Assembly (NCBI GenBank): GCA_017163975.1
Contig: JAFFSR010000315.1
Span: forward strand, 1,077,001 to 1,141,000
Reading direction: 5' to 3'
Source of the DNA: Anastatus disparis
Taxonomy: Eukaryota > Arthropoda > Insecta > Hymenoptera > Eupelmidae
Length of the DNA stretch: 64,000 bases
A program made the translations under genes and the position numbers. Shown in pieces: positions 10,616 to 22,534 of the stretch (position 1 is its first letter; each line of letters begins with the position of its first letter). The notes beneath the pieces are model-generated. The model was given only the letters and a program-made list of their open reading frames with translations, had not been told where the DNA came from and searched no databases.

Positions 10616-11873
10616 AACTATGGCTGAATAGTTATGTAGTTTCTTAAGTATAGACTTTACCAGGTTGAATTGTTGTTAATCAATATCGTGGCGATTTTTT
10701 TCTATATAAAAGCTATAGCGTTTATAAGAAAATGGATTTTTGTTTCTCATTTCTGATAAATAAAAGATGATTAGACTGTGTTAAAAATGATAATTTATCT
10801 CGTACAACAATGAATTCGTTGCTTTCCGTAACAACAATAAATTCATTGGAATCGTTATTTTCAGCACACTAGCATACTTGTATATCACAGAACAACAATC
10901 AAGTCAATATTTTGCTAAAAATTTAACTTTACGCAAATCACATGTAAATAAATTATATAAATTGAAATAAGATAAATTAAAAACAAATATTAATGTAAAA
11001 GATATGAATATCACTATATTTATATTAGTAAAGTAAATGAAGAGGTGAAGCTGAATATTATGAATTAATCCTAATCGTAATCATATTGTAACGTCAAAAT
11101 GTTAAGAATTTAATAGCAAGATTGGTAAAGTTGAATTTTATAGGGCTGATTCCATTCAGATTCATGCAGGCCGTCACTGATCGAATTTTTTTTATTCTTC
11201 TGAGTAATAAAAATACCTTCTATTATGTATATGAAGATAAAATTTACCTCATAGAACGCTCAAAATTTTTTTTTTTACTACAGCAATTTTAGTGCTGGAT
11301 GTAAAAACGAAAATTCAAAAATTGAAAATGAACCTCTACTTTTAAATGACTATAGCTCCGTCAATTTTTAACCTTTTTTGGACGCTCTTTTAACGAAAGT
11401 GTGCGAAATTTGGTCTAGTTTTAAATGCGATCTCGATTTTTGTAATACAATTTGATCTCGCTTAGTTATTTACGAAAAACCGGAAAAAGCGATTTTTTTC
11501 AAACACAATTTTCTCAAAAACTATATTTTTTTTTTTTTTTTTGAAATTTTTATATGATTTTATACATAAAAAATACTAATTTTAAGGGTAGGTGAGAATA
11601 TGCGATTTTGCCTTATTTTTTTTAAACAGATTTTTAAACGTTTTTTTTATATTTTCGATTTTAAAACATTGATACCATGGCGCATCGTACTATTTTTCCA
11701 ACTTTACGTGTTCTTACAACTATTTTTATGCTTTTATTTATTAATATATCAAAAATATCAACAATAATCTTTATAATAAACCCCGGATCGAATATTTTGA
11801 TCAATTAGAACAAAAGTTATGACCATTTAAAGTTTAAAAAAAATGCTGAAACTTTAAATAAATATATTTACTT

Positions 11874-11935
11874 TGAATTTTGAATTTTGAATTTTGAATT
11901 TTGAATTTTGAATTTTGAATTTGAATTTCAAATTT
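11874..11935. repeat. 8-bp tandem repeat (TTTTGAAT)n
   Basis: About seven copies of TTTTGAAT lie at the junction of the left arm and the loop of the fold-back. Confidence 0.8.
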
Positions 11936-12191
11936 TAAAAAGGTGAATTTTTTAAATACTAAAATATATTATTTGGTCATTCCCAATGAACAAATAATAT
12001 GCGATACAATTAAGAAATGAACACTAATGAATTGAGAACTAATGTGAATAAAAAAATCTGAATTTGAATAAAACCTTTCAATTTACTTCTTGCCACTCAT
12101 GTTTCGAAGTTTTGGCAGTGTAGATTTGGATTGGTTTACTTTTTCTACAGTGAATCTTTTGAATACCTTTAATTTCTTTTGCATTTCCTAA

Positions 12192-12976
12192 CTATTCCAT
12201 TTTTTTTGTCTGTCGAAAAAATTCTAACTCATCCTTGCGGATAACAAGAATGTTAATCGACGGAGTATATTTTGATACGTGAGTGGCGAAATTTTCAGCG
12301 TTTCTAATAAAATCTGCATTCTTCTTTGACAGATTATGTGTGGTAGCATAATGTATAACTAAACCATCAATACCATCACAAGCGCCTTTGCCATGACCTG
12401 TTGCAGAAAAAAGCCATTTTCTGTTTACTTTTGAGTTTTGAAACTCATAGAATTGATATCTATTTTTAAAATGACTGGCAGCTCCATCAGAAATGGTTAT
12501 GATTTCATCAAGATCTTGCGAAATATGTTTTTGTTTTAAGTTGTCGATAATTAAATTTATAGTCATTAGGGCATGAGACGAATCATGTTTAATATCGTCA
12601 GAGACGGTGACATAACTGACTCTCTTATCATTTCCAAAATAGCATACTGACGTAAATATTGATATTTGGTTTTTACTCTAATGATAGCTTTGAATTTCAT
12701 TTTAAAGCAGAACTGTCCAATTTTCTGCAAAATCGACATGAATAACTAATTGGAAGTCATTATTTTTCGCTAAAAGTTTAACCTCTTTAATTGCTATACG
12801 TTGAATTTCTTTGACCAATTCATGAGCTCTTACAGTGAGAGCACGCTCTCTTAACTCTATTAAGAAATTTTCAATTGTGCTAGTTTTATTCAGTAAATTT
12901 GATTTTTCTGAATAAAATCTGCAATGTCTTGTTTATTCTCTTTTTTATAATTATTCAAAGCATCTGTAAATATCAT
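12192..12976 (-). pseudogene. Decayed DDE-like transposase in fold-back loop
   Basis: The last 124 codons are open (12,192-12,566) and contain ISDGAASHFKNRY and SATGHGKGACDGIDG. Upstream in the same direction are HVDFAENW, then EIQS after a stop, then VSDDIKHDSSHAL. This order (DFAEN, EIQS, SDGA.xFKN, ATxHGKG.xDGxGG) matches a family of transposon-encoded proteins I recall from insect and cnidarian genomes, with acidic residues placed like a DDE/RNase-H fold; I cannot name the superfamily. There are several stops, including one right after the DFAEN block and others near 12,890. The gene lies inside the loop of a long-TIR element, as expected for its own transposase. Confidence 0.5.
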
Positions 12977-14321
12977 ATTTATTTAAAGTTTCAGCATTTT
13001 TTTTTTTACTTTAAATCGTCATAACTTTTGTTCTAATTGATCAAAATATTCGATCCGGGGTTTATTTTAAAGATTATTGTTGATATTTTTGATATATCAA
13101 TAAATAAAAGCATAAAAATAGTTGTAAGAACACGTAAAGTTGGAAAAATAGTACGATGCGCCATGGTATCAATGTTTTAAAATCGAAAATATAAAAAAAA
13201 CGTTTAAAAATCTGTTTAAAAAAAATAAGGCAAAATCGCATATTATCACCGACCCTTAAAATTAGTATTTTTTATGTATAAAATCATATAAAAATTTCAA
13301 AAAAAAAAAAAAAAATATAGTTTTTGAGAAAATTGTGTTTGAAAAAAATCGCTTTTTCCGGTTTTTCGTAAATAACTAAGCGAGATCAAATTGTATTACA
13401 AAAATCGAGATCGCATTTAAAACTAGACCAAATTTCGCACACTTTCGTTAAAAGAACGTCCAAAAAGGTTAAAAATTGACGGAGCTATAGTCATTTGAAA
13501 GTAGAGGTTCATTTTCAATTTTTGAATTTTCGTTTTTACATCCAGCACTAAAATTGCTGTAGTAAAAAAAAAAATTTTGAGCGTTCTATGAGGTAAATTT
13601 TATCTTCATATACATAATAGAAGGTATTTTTATTACTTAGAAGAATAAAAAAAATTCGATCAGTGACGGCCTGCATGAATCTGAATGGAATCAGCCCTAT
13701 AAAATTCAACTTTACCAATCTTGCTATTAAATTCTTAACATTTTGACGTTACAATATGATTACGATTAGGATTAATTCATAATATTCAGCTTCACCTCTT
13801 CATTTACTTTACTAATATAAATATAGTGATATTCATATCTTTTACATTAATATTTGTTTTTAATTTATCTTATTTCAATTTATATAATTTATTTACATGT
13901 GATTTGCGTAAAGTTAAATTTTTAGCAAAATATTGACTTGATTGTTGTTCTGTGATATACAAGTATGCTAGTGTGCTGAAAATAACGATTCCAATGAATT
14001 TATTGTTGTTACGGAAAGCAACGAATTCATTGTTGTACGAGATAAATTATCATTTTTAACACAGTCTAATCATCTTTTATTTATCAGAAATGAGAAACAA
14101 AAATCCATTTTCTTATAAACGCTATAGCTTTTATATAGAAAAAAATCGCCACGATATTGATTAACAACAATTCAACCTGGTAAAGTGTCTATACTTAAGA
14201 AACTACATAACTATTCACGGCATAATTTAAAAACTTTTATAATATGTTGGAAAAATAAGCTTGACTGCAGTCCCAAAGAATGAAAAAAAAACTTACTACT
14301 ATTACATTAAAGTAAAGAATT

Positions 14322-14710
14322 AAGAGCAGGCTGGAGTAGAATCTGATACTGACCGAGTAAAAATTGAGTTTTTTGTTATTTACTCGAGTATTAATTAGTG
14401 TATCTCCAAATTAAAGGTTGAGCGCAATAGATATTATTATTATTATGAACATCTATGCACAAGAAAAAAAAATTCTACCGTTTTGTTTTTGCGAAAATAA
14501 GGAACGCCGAAGTTAAAGTTTATGTTTATAATATTTTCGCGTTCGTTATTTTTCTCAAAAAAAAGCGGTAGAACTTTTTTTCTTGTGCATACATATTTGT
14601 AATAATAATATCTATTGCGCTCAACTTTGGATTTGCAGATACACTGATTAATACTTGAGTAAATAACAAAAATCTCAATTAGACAAGAACAGCGAATCCG
14701 GCCTGCTCTT
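14322..14710. mobile_element. Palindromic MITE B, copy 1
   Basis: The element is 389 bp with ends AAGAGCAGGC / GCCTGCTCTT. It is mirrored throughout (GTTATTTACTC, GAGCGCAATAG, GCACAAGAAAAAAAA each occur in both arms) around a centre near 14,525. It has no ORF. Confidence 0.8.
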
Positions 14711-14739
14711 ATAAGACCTTTGTTTTACGTGAATATCTT

Positions 14740-15245
14740 TTGCATTATTGTCACATACATACATACATATGCACACATGCACATTTAACATGCACACATG
14801 CACATTTAACATGCACACATGCACATTTAACATGCACACATGCACCTTTAACATACACATACATACATACACATACACACATACACATACATGCATACAC
14901 ATACACACATACACATACACACATGTACACGTATCCATACACATACACATACACACATGTACACGTATCCATATACATACACTTACTCATATACACATAC
15001 GCACATACACAATATCTGTCACTCCATCTCGATCTCTCCATCTCTATACTTCCTTCCCACCTCTCTATCTCCGGCTCTCTGTCTCCGTCTCTCGTTCTTC
15101 ATCTCTTCTACCTCGTCGCTGCGTCTCCATCTCCCCATCACCGTCTCTCCGTCTATGTCTCTGTGTCCTCGTTTTTCCGTCTACTCATCTGCGTCTTTCC
15201 GTCTCTGTCTCTCCGTCACCGTCTCTCCGTCTCTATTAATACTTT
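14740..15245. repeat. CATA/CACA microsatellite followed by CT-rich tract
   Basis: (CATA)n and repeated CATGCACATTTAACATGCAC blocks (14,755-15,010) are followed by a CTCTCCGTCT-type pyrimidine tract (15,020-15,240). Open frames here are repeat artefacts. Confidence 0.8.
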
Positions 15246-15345
15246 CTTTTGTTACTTTTATATAATCTTATATTATATTACTACCATAATATTCATGTGA
15301 AAAATGTAGCCTTTTTTTCTCCCGGGAATATAGTTTGCATAATTG

Positions 15346-15527
<182 letters not shown>

Positions 15528-16066
15528 TTTGCACAGATTCCTAACTTTACTAATTTTGGTCGGATCTTTTATCATCAATTGATTCTATAAATATTAAATT
15601 TTATGAAGAATGGGTTTTAGAAGAAATGGTTATATGAGAACAAAGAATGAACAAACTAACAGAAAAACTTAACTTTAAAACGTCAAATAAACAATGTTCA
15701 TTGATGAACATTGAACTTTATTTTTATGATGTTGTTGTTATGACGGAAAGACGAAGACAGAGAGACATGGACGGAGAGACGGTGATGGGGAGATGGAGAC
15801 GCAGCGATGGAGTAGAAGAGATGGAAAATGAGAGACGGAGACCGAGAGACGGGAAGGAAATATGGAGACGGAGAGATCGAGATGGAGTGACGAATATTGT
15901 GTATGTGCGTATGTGTATGGATACGTGTATATGTGTATGTGTGTATGTGTATGCATGTATGTGTATGTGCGTATGTGTATGTATGTATATGTTAAAGGTA
16001 CATGTGTGTATGTGTATGTATGTATGTGACAATAATGCAAAAAGTATTCACTTAAAAAAAAGTCAT

Positions 16067-16449
16067 AAGAGCAGGCCGGATTCGCTGTCCTTGTCTAATT
16101 GAGATTTTTGTTATTTACTCAAGTATGAATCGGTGTATCTGCACATTGAAGGTTGAGCACAATAGATATTATTATTTCAAATATGTATGCACAAGAAAAA
16201 AAATCTACTGCTTTTTTTTTAGAAAAGTAACGAACGCGAAAATATTATCAACATGAACTTTTACTTCGGCGTTCCTTACTTTTCTCAAAAACAAAACAGA
16301 ATTTTTTTTTCTTGTGCATAGATATTTATAATAATAATATCTATTGCGCTCAACCTTTTATTTGAAGATACACTGATTATTACTTGAGTAAATAACAAAA
16401 AACTTAATTTTTACTCGGTTGGTATCAGATTCTACTCCGGCCTGCTCTT
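16067..16449. mobile_element. Palindromic MITE B, copy 2
   Basis: The element is 383 bp, with ends AAGAGCAGGC / CCTGCTCTT and an internal palindrome as in copy 1. It lies in mirror position to copy 1 about the (CA)n tract. Confidence 0.8.
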
Positions 16450-17029
16450 CTTCACTTTAATGTGATAGTAGTAATAGTAAGTTTTTTTTCATTCTTAGGA
16501 ACTGCAGTCAAGCTTATTTTTCCAACATATTATAAAAGTTTTTGAATTATGCCATGAATAATTATGTAGTTTTTTAAGTATAGACTTTGACAGGTTGAAT
16601 TGTTGTTAATCAATATCGTGACGATGTTTTTCTATGTAAAAGCGTTAATAAGAAAATGGATTTTCGTTTCTCATTTCTAATAAATAAAAGATGATTAGAC
16701 TGTGTTAAAAATGATAATTTATCTCGTACAACAATGAATTCGTTGCTTTCGGTAACCAACAATAAATTCATTAGAATCGTTATTTTCAGCACACTAGCAT
16801 ACCAGAGTATAATAGTAAATCAGAAAACAACAATCAAGTCAACATTTTGCTAAAAATTTAACTTCACGCAAATCACATGTAAATAAATTATATAAATTGA
16901 AATAAGATAAATTAAAAACAAATATTAATGTGAAAGATATGAATATCACTATATTTATATTAGTAAAGTAAATGAAGAGGTGAAGCTGAATATTATGAAT
17001 TAATCCTAATTGTAATCATATTAATAAAA

Positions 17030-17640
17030 TATTAATGAAGATATTATTCCTTTATTATTGTAATGTAATATCAGACTTACATGTAATTGAGAGAAAAAGT
17101 TTTGTATTATCTATTAGTTATAATTATAATCATGTAGTACTAATGAGTTATAATTATAATCACAATAAGAAAATAAAAATAAAAATGATCACTCTTTATT
17201 ATTACAACAGAATATTAAAGTAAGAGAAAGGTGTGAGACGGAGCTGAGGAGGGGGGGCACATAAATCAAAGGGGGTGTGTGTGAGGTTTCAGGGGAACAA
17301 TTTATAAGATGAATTGGATGTCGTCAGATGCTCATTCAGTAGAGCGATGGATTCGTAATTTCAAGGCTATAAGTTCGATTTCCGCTCTTGGCCAAATGAT
17401 GCAAGCATTATTGTATTGTACGTTACATGTGTTTTGTTTATAAACACACTGACGACCATTCGTCGCTAATTAGCATCGCAACGATAGTCTAAAATATAGC
17501 GACGTTAAATAAAAAAAAACAATAAGAATTACAATGTGATTTGAGGAGAGGCTATATCGAGGGAGAGCTAGGGGGGCCAATGGGGGGGGGAAGATTGAAG
17601 TTGCTTAAATCCTTATCTTACAACTATACATATATATCTC
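17030..17640 (+). repeat. Dispersed repeat family R, copy 3
   Basis: An AT-rich head with TTATTATTACAACAGAATATT, a G-rich tract, then AATTACAATGTGATTTGAGG and the CTTATCTTACAACTATA end. It carries a full tRNA-derived SINE at 17,315. Confidence 0.75.
17315..17523 (+). mobile_element. tRNA-derived SINE (tRNA-Thr-like head)
   Basis: The head contains an A-box-like GCTCATTCAGTAGAGCG, an anticodon-loop-like TCGTAAT (anticodon CGT, as in threonine tRNA) and the B-box AAGTTCGATTTCC. The body ends GCGACGTTAAATAAAAAAAA. A 7-10 bp target duplication related to AAGAAGAATT flanks it (left copy slightly mutated; perfect in the partner copy at 8,003-8,082). Length is about 209 bp. Confidence 0.75.
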
Positions 17641-18010
17641 TCTATATTATATAGTTGTCAGGAAAATTTCTACGACCAAGGTCCTCCCCTTCTCTATTTT
17701 TCCTCGTCCTCTTACCTAATTTTGATTCTCTTTTTTTTCCCTTTTTTTACGTTATTTTACGTTATTTGTTCCTCTTCCTTTTCTATTCCTTTTCCCTTCC
17801 TCCCCTCTTCTTTTTCTCTTCTGTTGAGTTTCCTCATGCCTTCATTTTCTCTTCCCTCTCTTTTCCTCAAAAAACCCATCACTTCTTTCTGTTATTTTTA
17901 CGTTATTTTAGGTCATTTTTACTCCTCCTCAGGTAAATCCTCAAATTTTACCTTTTTTTTGTGTTATTTTACGTTATTTTACGTTTTTGTTGCTCTTCCT
18001 TAGCTGCACC
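17641..18010 (+). repeat. Pyrimidine-rich low-complexity tract
   Basis: A C/T-rich run with recurrent TTACGTTATTTTACG. Two overlapping 93-codon frames (F/L/S only) are composition artefacts. Confidence 0.7.
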
Positions 18011-18206
18011 TTAGCTCATCCTCATTGATCCTCAATTTCATTTAAATCCCATCATTTAAAAAGCTTCTTGCTAATTTTTATTGTTTGCACCTACTGCTTT
18101 TACTTTAAATATATAGAACAAACATATTAATAATTTTTATGATAAATTTTATGAAATGTACAATTATTGCTTAAAAGAATAAATGACAACAAACATGATA
18201 AAATGG

Positions 18207-18240
18207 AAATTCCGCAAGCCCCCTGTGCGCAAGCGCGTCA
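18207..18240 (-). mobile_element. Helitron-terminus-like remnant, inverted
   Basis: The complement reads GGTTGACGCGCTTGCGCACAG then GGGGGCTTGCG, similar to the Helitron 3' ends at 5,651 and 26,031 but with a broken hairpin and no CTAG. It is oriented opposite to the helicase that starts just to its right. Confidence 0.4.
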
Positions 18241-18249
18241 ACCTCTACT

Positions 18250-19775
18250 ACTAATTATTTTGTTTAAGATTTTAATGTGAATAAAGAAATTAATGCTTTA
18301 CTTGAACTTAATAATATTTTTAATAATGAACATATATCTTGTAAAGATTTTGGTTTACCTGAACCAAAAATAAATTTAATTACTTTGAACCATAATCATC
18401 ATGATGAAATAGAAAGCAAAAAAAAATTCAAATTAATGTATAATAAATTAAACGATGAACAAAAATCAATTTTTTAAATTTTAACTGAAAAAGATAATAA
18501 CAAAATATATTTTATCGATGGTCCTGGAGGAACAGGAAAAACTTTTTTATATAAGACTTTTATATTTTATTTTATATCAATTAATACAAAAATTTTGTCT
18601 ATGGCTTGGACTTGTATTGCATCTACTTTATTACCTAAAGGAATGACAAGTCATAAGACTTTTAGATTACCTTTAAATTTAAATACAATTGAAAATTCAT
18701 TTTTAATATTAGAATCAGATAAAAAAAAATTAAGAGAAGCTGATATAATAATATGGGACGAAGCATAAATGATTCCAAAAAAAAGCATTAGAAATAGTTA
18801 ATAATACATTAAAAGATGTTTGTACTAATAATTTTCTTTTTGGTGGAAAATTAATTATTTAAAGTGATGATTTTCGACAAATTTTACCAGTTTTTAAACA
18901 TGAAAATAGAAATTTAATTATAGAAGAAACAATAAAAAGTTCATATTTATGTCAATTTTTTAGTATATTAAAATTAACAAAAAATATTCGATCTAAAAAT
19001 GAAAAATTTGCTTCATTTCTATTACAAATTGGTAATGGCAAAATAAACCCTTTTATAATTCCAAACAAATTACAAACTAACGATATTTGTTCTAAAATTT
19101 ATTCTAATATTAATAAAAATTGTTGCAAAGAAAAAATTATATTAGCTCCTCAGAATGAAGATATTAATAATTTAAATAAAAAAGTATTAAAATTATTAAA
19201 TGGAAAAACTGAAACATATTATATAGTATTGATTACGCTACGCATAAAGGTGTTGACCAAACTGATGATAACATTTATTTGAATTACCAAATAGAATTTT
19301 TATATAAAATTAGATAAGGTTTACCACCTAATAAATTAATTTGAAAGTTAATGCTATGGAAATGTTGTAAAGAAATTCAAGTATATTGAAACGATTATGT
19401 AATGGTACACGATTGAAAATTATAAATTTATATAAACATAATATTGAAGCTGAAATAATAACAGACGATAAAAGTGAAAATAAAATTTTTATTCCAAAAA
19501 TTACTTTAAATACAGTAAATAATTCTTCATTACCATTTATTCCTTACAGAAAACCATTTCCAATTATATTAACATTTGCAATAACTATAAATAAATCACA
19601 AGGTCAAAGTGTCGATAATGTAGGCTTATTTATAAGAAGACTATTGTTTTCACATGGTCAATTATACGTTGCTTTGTCAAGATGTAAAACTTTTAATAAT
19701 ATTTATATTCACAATAATTTAGATGATACATCAAAAATAGATAACATTGTTTGGACGGAAATTTTCAATAGATAA
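18250..19775 (+). pseudogene. Helitron Pif1-type helicase domain, decayed
   Basis: This is the 3' half of a RepHel protein, an SF1 DNA helicase that unwinds DNA in rolling-circle transposition. The visible motifs are NDEQKSIF (Q-like motif, about 18,455), Walker A GPGGTGKTF (about 18,522), Walker B IIWDEA (about 18,750) and, in the last 129 open codons (19,386-19,775), FAITINKSQGQSV followed by FSHGQLYVALSR, the Pif1 C-terminal motifs. Stops follow NDEQKSIF and WDEA, and at least one frame change lies near 19,230-19,390. The Rep nuclease half is missing upstream, where a terminus-like remnant abuts. Not functional. Confidence 0.85.
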
Positions 19776-20427
19776 TTTATTTAAATTTTTATCGCTTTTA
19801 TTAATTCATTTCATTTAATTTTGACGATTAATTGATTTTTAAATTTCATTTTGTTGTGTAAATTCGATTCACTTAAAGGGTATTTTATTTTTATTTTACT
19901 AAAATTAAAGATTTTTTTCTTTTGTAAAACTTGTTTTAAATTAAATTGAAAGCAAAAACAGTTTCTGCATAGCTGTCAGAAAGTAATTAGTCGAAAATAT
20001 CGGAGTGGTAGCTGTTTCGTGAGATGTGCCACTCATAATGCGATTTTTGTCGACAAAAGCTAACAAATTTTCCCCTGTGAAGATAAGTGCGTGCGTAGGG
20101 CAAGCGATCAGCAAAAGCCACTTCAGTGTCGGGTAGGCAGCTAAGTTTAGAGTAAGTGGACTCTTTCTCTTTCACTCTCTTTAACATTAGAAAATTGCAA
20201 TCAATGAAAATGTCAAATAAAACAAAGGTGGACCCCTAAAAAGTCATTGATGTAAATAATTAAATGTGTTATGCTTATTATATTTTAATTTTTTTAAATA
20301 TAATAAAAACAGAATAAAATAAAATTTGAATAAAATTATAAATCCCCATGTATAAAATATAATTAAAATGTTTCCCAAGTTTTTTATAAAATTATTATTT
20401 AATGAAAATTAATATTTAAACTTAATA
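19776..20427. other. Non-coding interval inside the Helitron
   Basis: AT-rich, with a moderately GC-richer patch at 19,970-20,190. No recognisable gene; a 66-codon minus frame there has no motif. Confidence 0.5.
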
Positions 20428-20778
20428 TTGATAGGAAAAATGGATGTATTTATATGCCCGTTTTGCAAAAATTCTTATTCTACATCTGAGTTTTTAAAAA
20501 TACATATAAATAGAATTTATATTAAAACTATAAGTTGTGGAACATGTGGCTTATTTATTAAAATTAAAAATATTAGAAGACATGAAAGAACTCACGAACA
20601 AAAAACGGAATTATGTATTTATTGTAAAAAAAATTTTAGTACGAAATCTAATTTAATAAGACATATATTAGCTAAGCATAGGAATCAAAAATTTACATGC
20701 TCCATTTATAATGAAATATTTTCAAGAAATGATCATTTAAAAAGGCATGTAAATCACGTGAATAATATTTCACTGTAA
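20428..20778 (+). CDS. Small C2H2-type zinc-finger protein
   Basis: The 116-codon frame from 20,428 contains two well-formed C2H2 fingers: CGTCG...HERTH (about residues 38-57) and CIYCKK...HILAKH (about 64-85). Two degraded fingers flank them: CPFCKN at residue 10, with irregular histidine spacing, and CSIYNE near residue 92, whose second cysteine is replaced by tyrosine. Such proteins usually bind DNA. It sits between the helicase and the 3' end of the Helitron on the same strand, so it may be captured cargo. Intact length with two lost ligands suggests early decay. Confidence 0.6.
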   Translation: MIGKMDVFICPFCKNSYSTSEFLKIHINRIYIKTISCGTCGLFIKIKNIRRHERTHEQKTELCIYCKKNFSTKSNLIRHILAKHRNQKFTCSIYNEIFSRNDHLKRHVNHVNNISL

Positions 20779-21489
20779 AATTCATTATTATAAAATTATT
20801 TTTCATAACAATAAAATATTTATTTGCAGTAAAAAAAAATTTGGTTTATAAATTAAAAATTATGATCAGTTTAAATAATATAAAAACATTAAAAAAGGTA
20901 TTATATTTTTTATAGTATAAATTTATATTAAAAAATTTTTTTTATCATATATTTAAAAATTTAAATTTAATATTTTCAATTTTTAAATGTTATACACTAT
21001 TAACTACAAATACAAATAATTAAAAAATAATTAATTTTTATACAAAATATATGTATGAATTATGTATATATAATTAATTTTATACATAAATATTCCAAGA
21101 AATATTTTCCAGAAATATTATTTTTTATTTATAAAAGTAAGTAAAAAATTATATAAAATTATATAAACAATTATATTAAATAATTTTACAATATTTACAA
21201 AAATTAGAACAAAAAGATGAAAAAAATTCCAATTATATTGACAAAAAAAAGGATAATACATAAAAATTTTTTTAATTCCTGTTTTTAAAATTTTTAGTCA
21301 TAATAAAAACAGGTACAATTTTTTTAATATTCTAAATTTATAAATTAAAAAAATTATTCAATCTCTAAATACTGTTCAATAGTAAGTATAAGTAATATTT
21401 TTTTGTATATTTAAATATATTAAATTTAATATACATATTATATCTAATATTTTATATTTCAGCAAACAGATTTAAAAGATGTTATTTTT
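20779..21489. other. AT-rich interval, nothing recognised
   Basis: Very AT-rich with no open frame. It is probably the part of the Helitron upstream of the LINE insertion. Confidence 0.5.
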
Positions 21490-21712
21490 TATTTTTAATA
21501 TATAATCATGCGTGTGCATGCGTCAACATCGCAACATAGTTTTCTATCGTACCTTGCTACTCTATTCAGTTTTTATTATATAATTATTCTAAAACTAATT
21601 TTGATATAGCACATCTTATAAGTTATACATTTTCCAGTAATTTAAAATATTAGTTTTGTGTGATACGTATAAGATTCTTTTGATTTTGAGTGATATTGTT
21701 TCCTAACCTAAA

Positions 21713-22508
21713 ATGGCGCCACACTCACAGAATAAAGTATCCTGTTACTATTGCAATAAAGATATAGCTGCTGAAAGTCTTTTATGCAAAAAATGTGACA
21801 TGCCATACCATCCATCATGTGGTAACAAAGTAGGAATTATGCAGAATGGTGCAATTAGAAGATGTTGTGATTTTACATACAACTAATATTTTAAAGGCAA
21901 GGTTTGATAAGATGCAAGAAGATCTTAAAATTTTTATATGTGAAGAAATGAAAAAATCTGTAGCTCCTATACTTGAAGATAGTATAAAGGAATATTTTGA
22001 TAATTCAGACAATACCCTGCTTTTGCAAGAGAATATTATTTGTGAAATTAAGGATAGAGAGAACAGGAAAAATAACATCATGATTTTTCAATTAGTAGAT
22101 AATGACAATAGAACAGGTGATTTAAACACATTGAAAAATATGTTTGCTGATGCACCATTTAGTGCTAATGAGTTTACGTTTGTTAGATGTGGAAAATTTG
22201 AAAAAGGGAAAAACCGACCTCTAAAAGTGATATTTGAAAATAGTTTATATGTGGCATGGATTCTAAAAAACTCAAGATCTATTTCTCAAAAAGCAGGTTA
22301 TGATATCCATATTAACAATGATAACACACCTAACCAAAACAAACTCTACAAGGTTGTTAAACAAGAATTAAGCAAAAGATTTGACAATGGTGAAATCAAT
22401 TTAAAAATTAAGCATGTTAAAGGTGTACCAACTGTTGTGAAGGTGGATGGTGATGGATCACATCCTAGACAAAATATCCACAACGATTCTAACAACAGAT
22501 CATCATGA
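21713..22508 (+). pseudogene. LINE ORF1, one frameshift
   Basis: The ATG at 21,713 opens a frame with a PHD-like cluster, CYYCNKDI...CKKCDMPYHPSC, that stops near 21,886. The rest continues from 21,846 in the next frame to 22,508. It has an acidic, coiled-coil-like segment, then KNNIMIFQL and EFTFVRCGKF, which resemble the RNA-binding core of LINE ORF1 proteins. ORF1 proteins coat the LINE RNA. A single +1 shift separates the finger from the body. Confidence 0.65.
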
Positions 22509-22534
22509 AACAGTAATACTAATAATGCTCGAGT

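Larger units (their letters stand above)
10616..14224. mobile_element. Giant fold-back DNA transposon, arms about 1.25 kb
   Basis: The segment 10,616-11,870 is repeated in inverted orientation at 12,967-14,224 with very high identity. Examples are TGAATAGTTATGTAGTTTC at the outer ends and CCCCGGATCGAATATTTTG near the inner ends. The 1.1-kb loop carries a decayed minus-strand transposase-like gene. A third copy of the outermost 485 bp lies at 16,545-17,030. A long-TIR DNA transposon fits; the superfamily was not determined. Confidence 0.75.

Noticed and set aside
17325..17400. A threonine tRNA gene
   Set aside because: The acceptor and D stems are not paired, and the sequence continues into a SINE body with an A-rich tail and TSD.
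17655..18003. Two 93-codon frames rich in F, L and S
   Set aside because: Composition artefacts of a pyrimidine tract.
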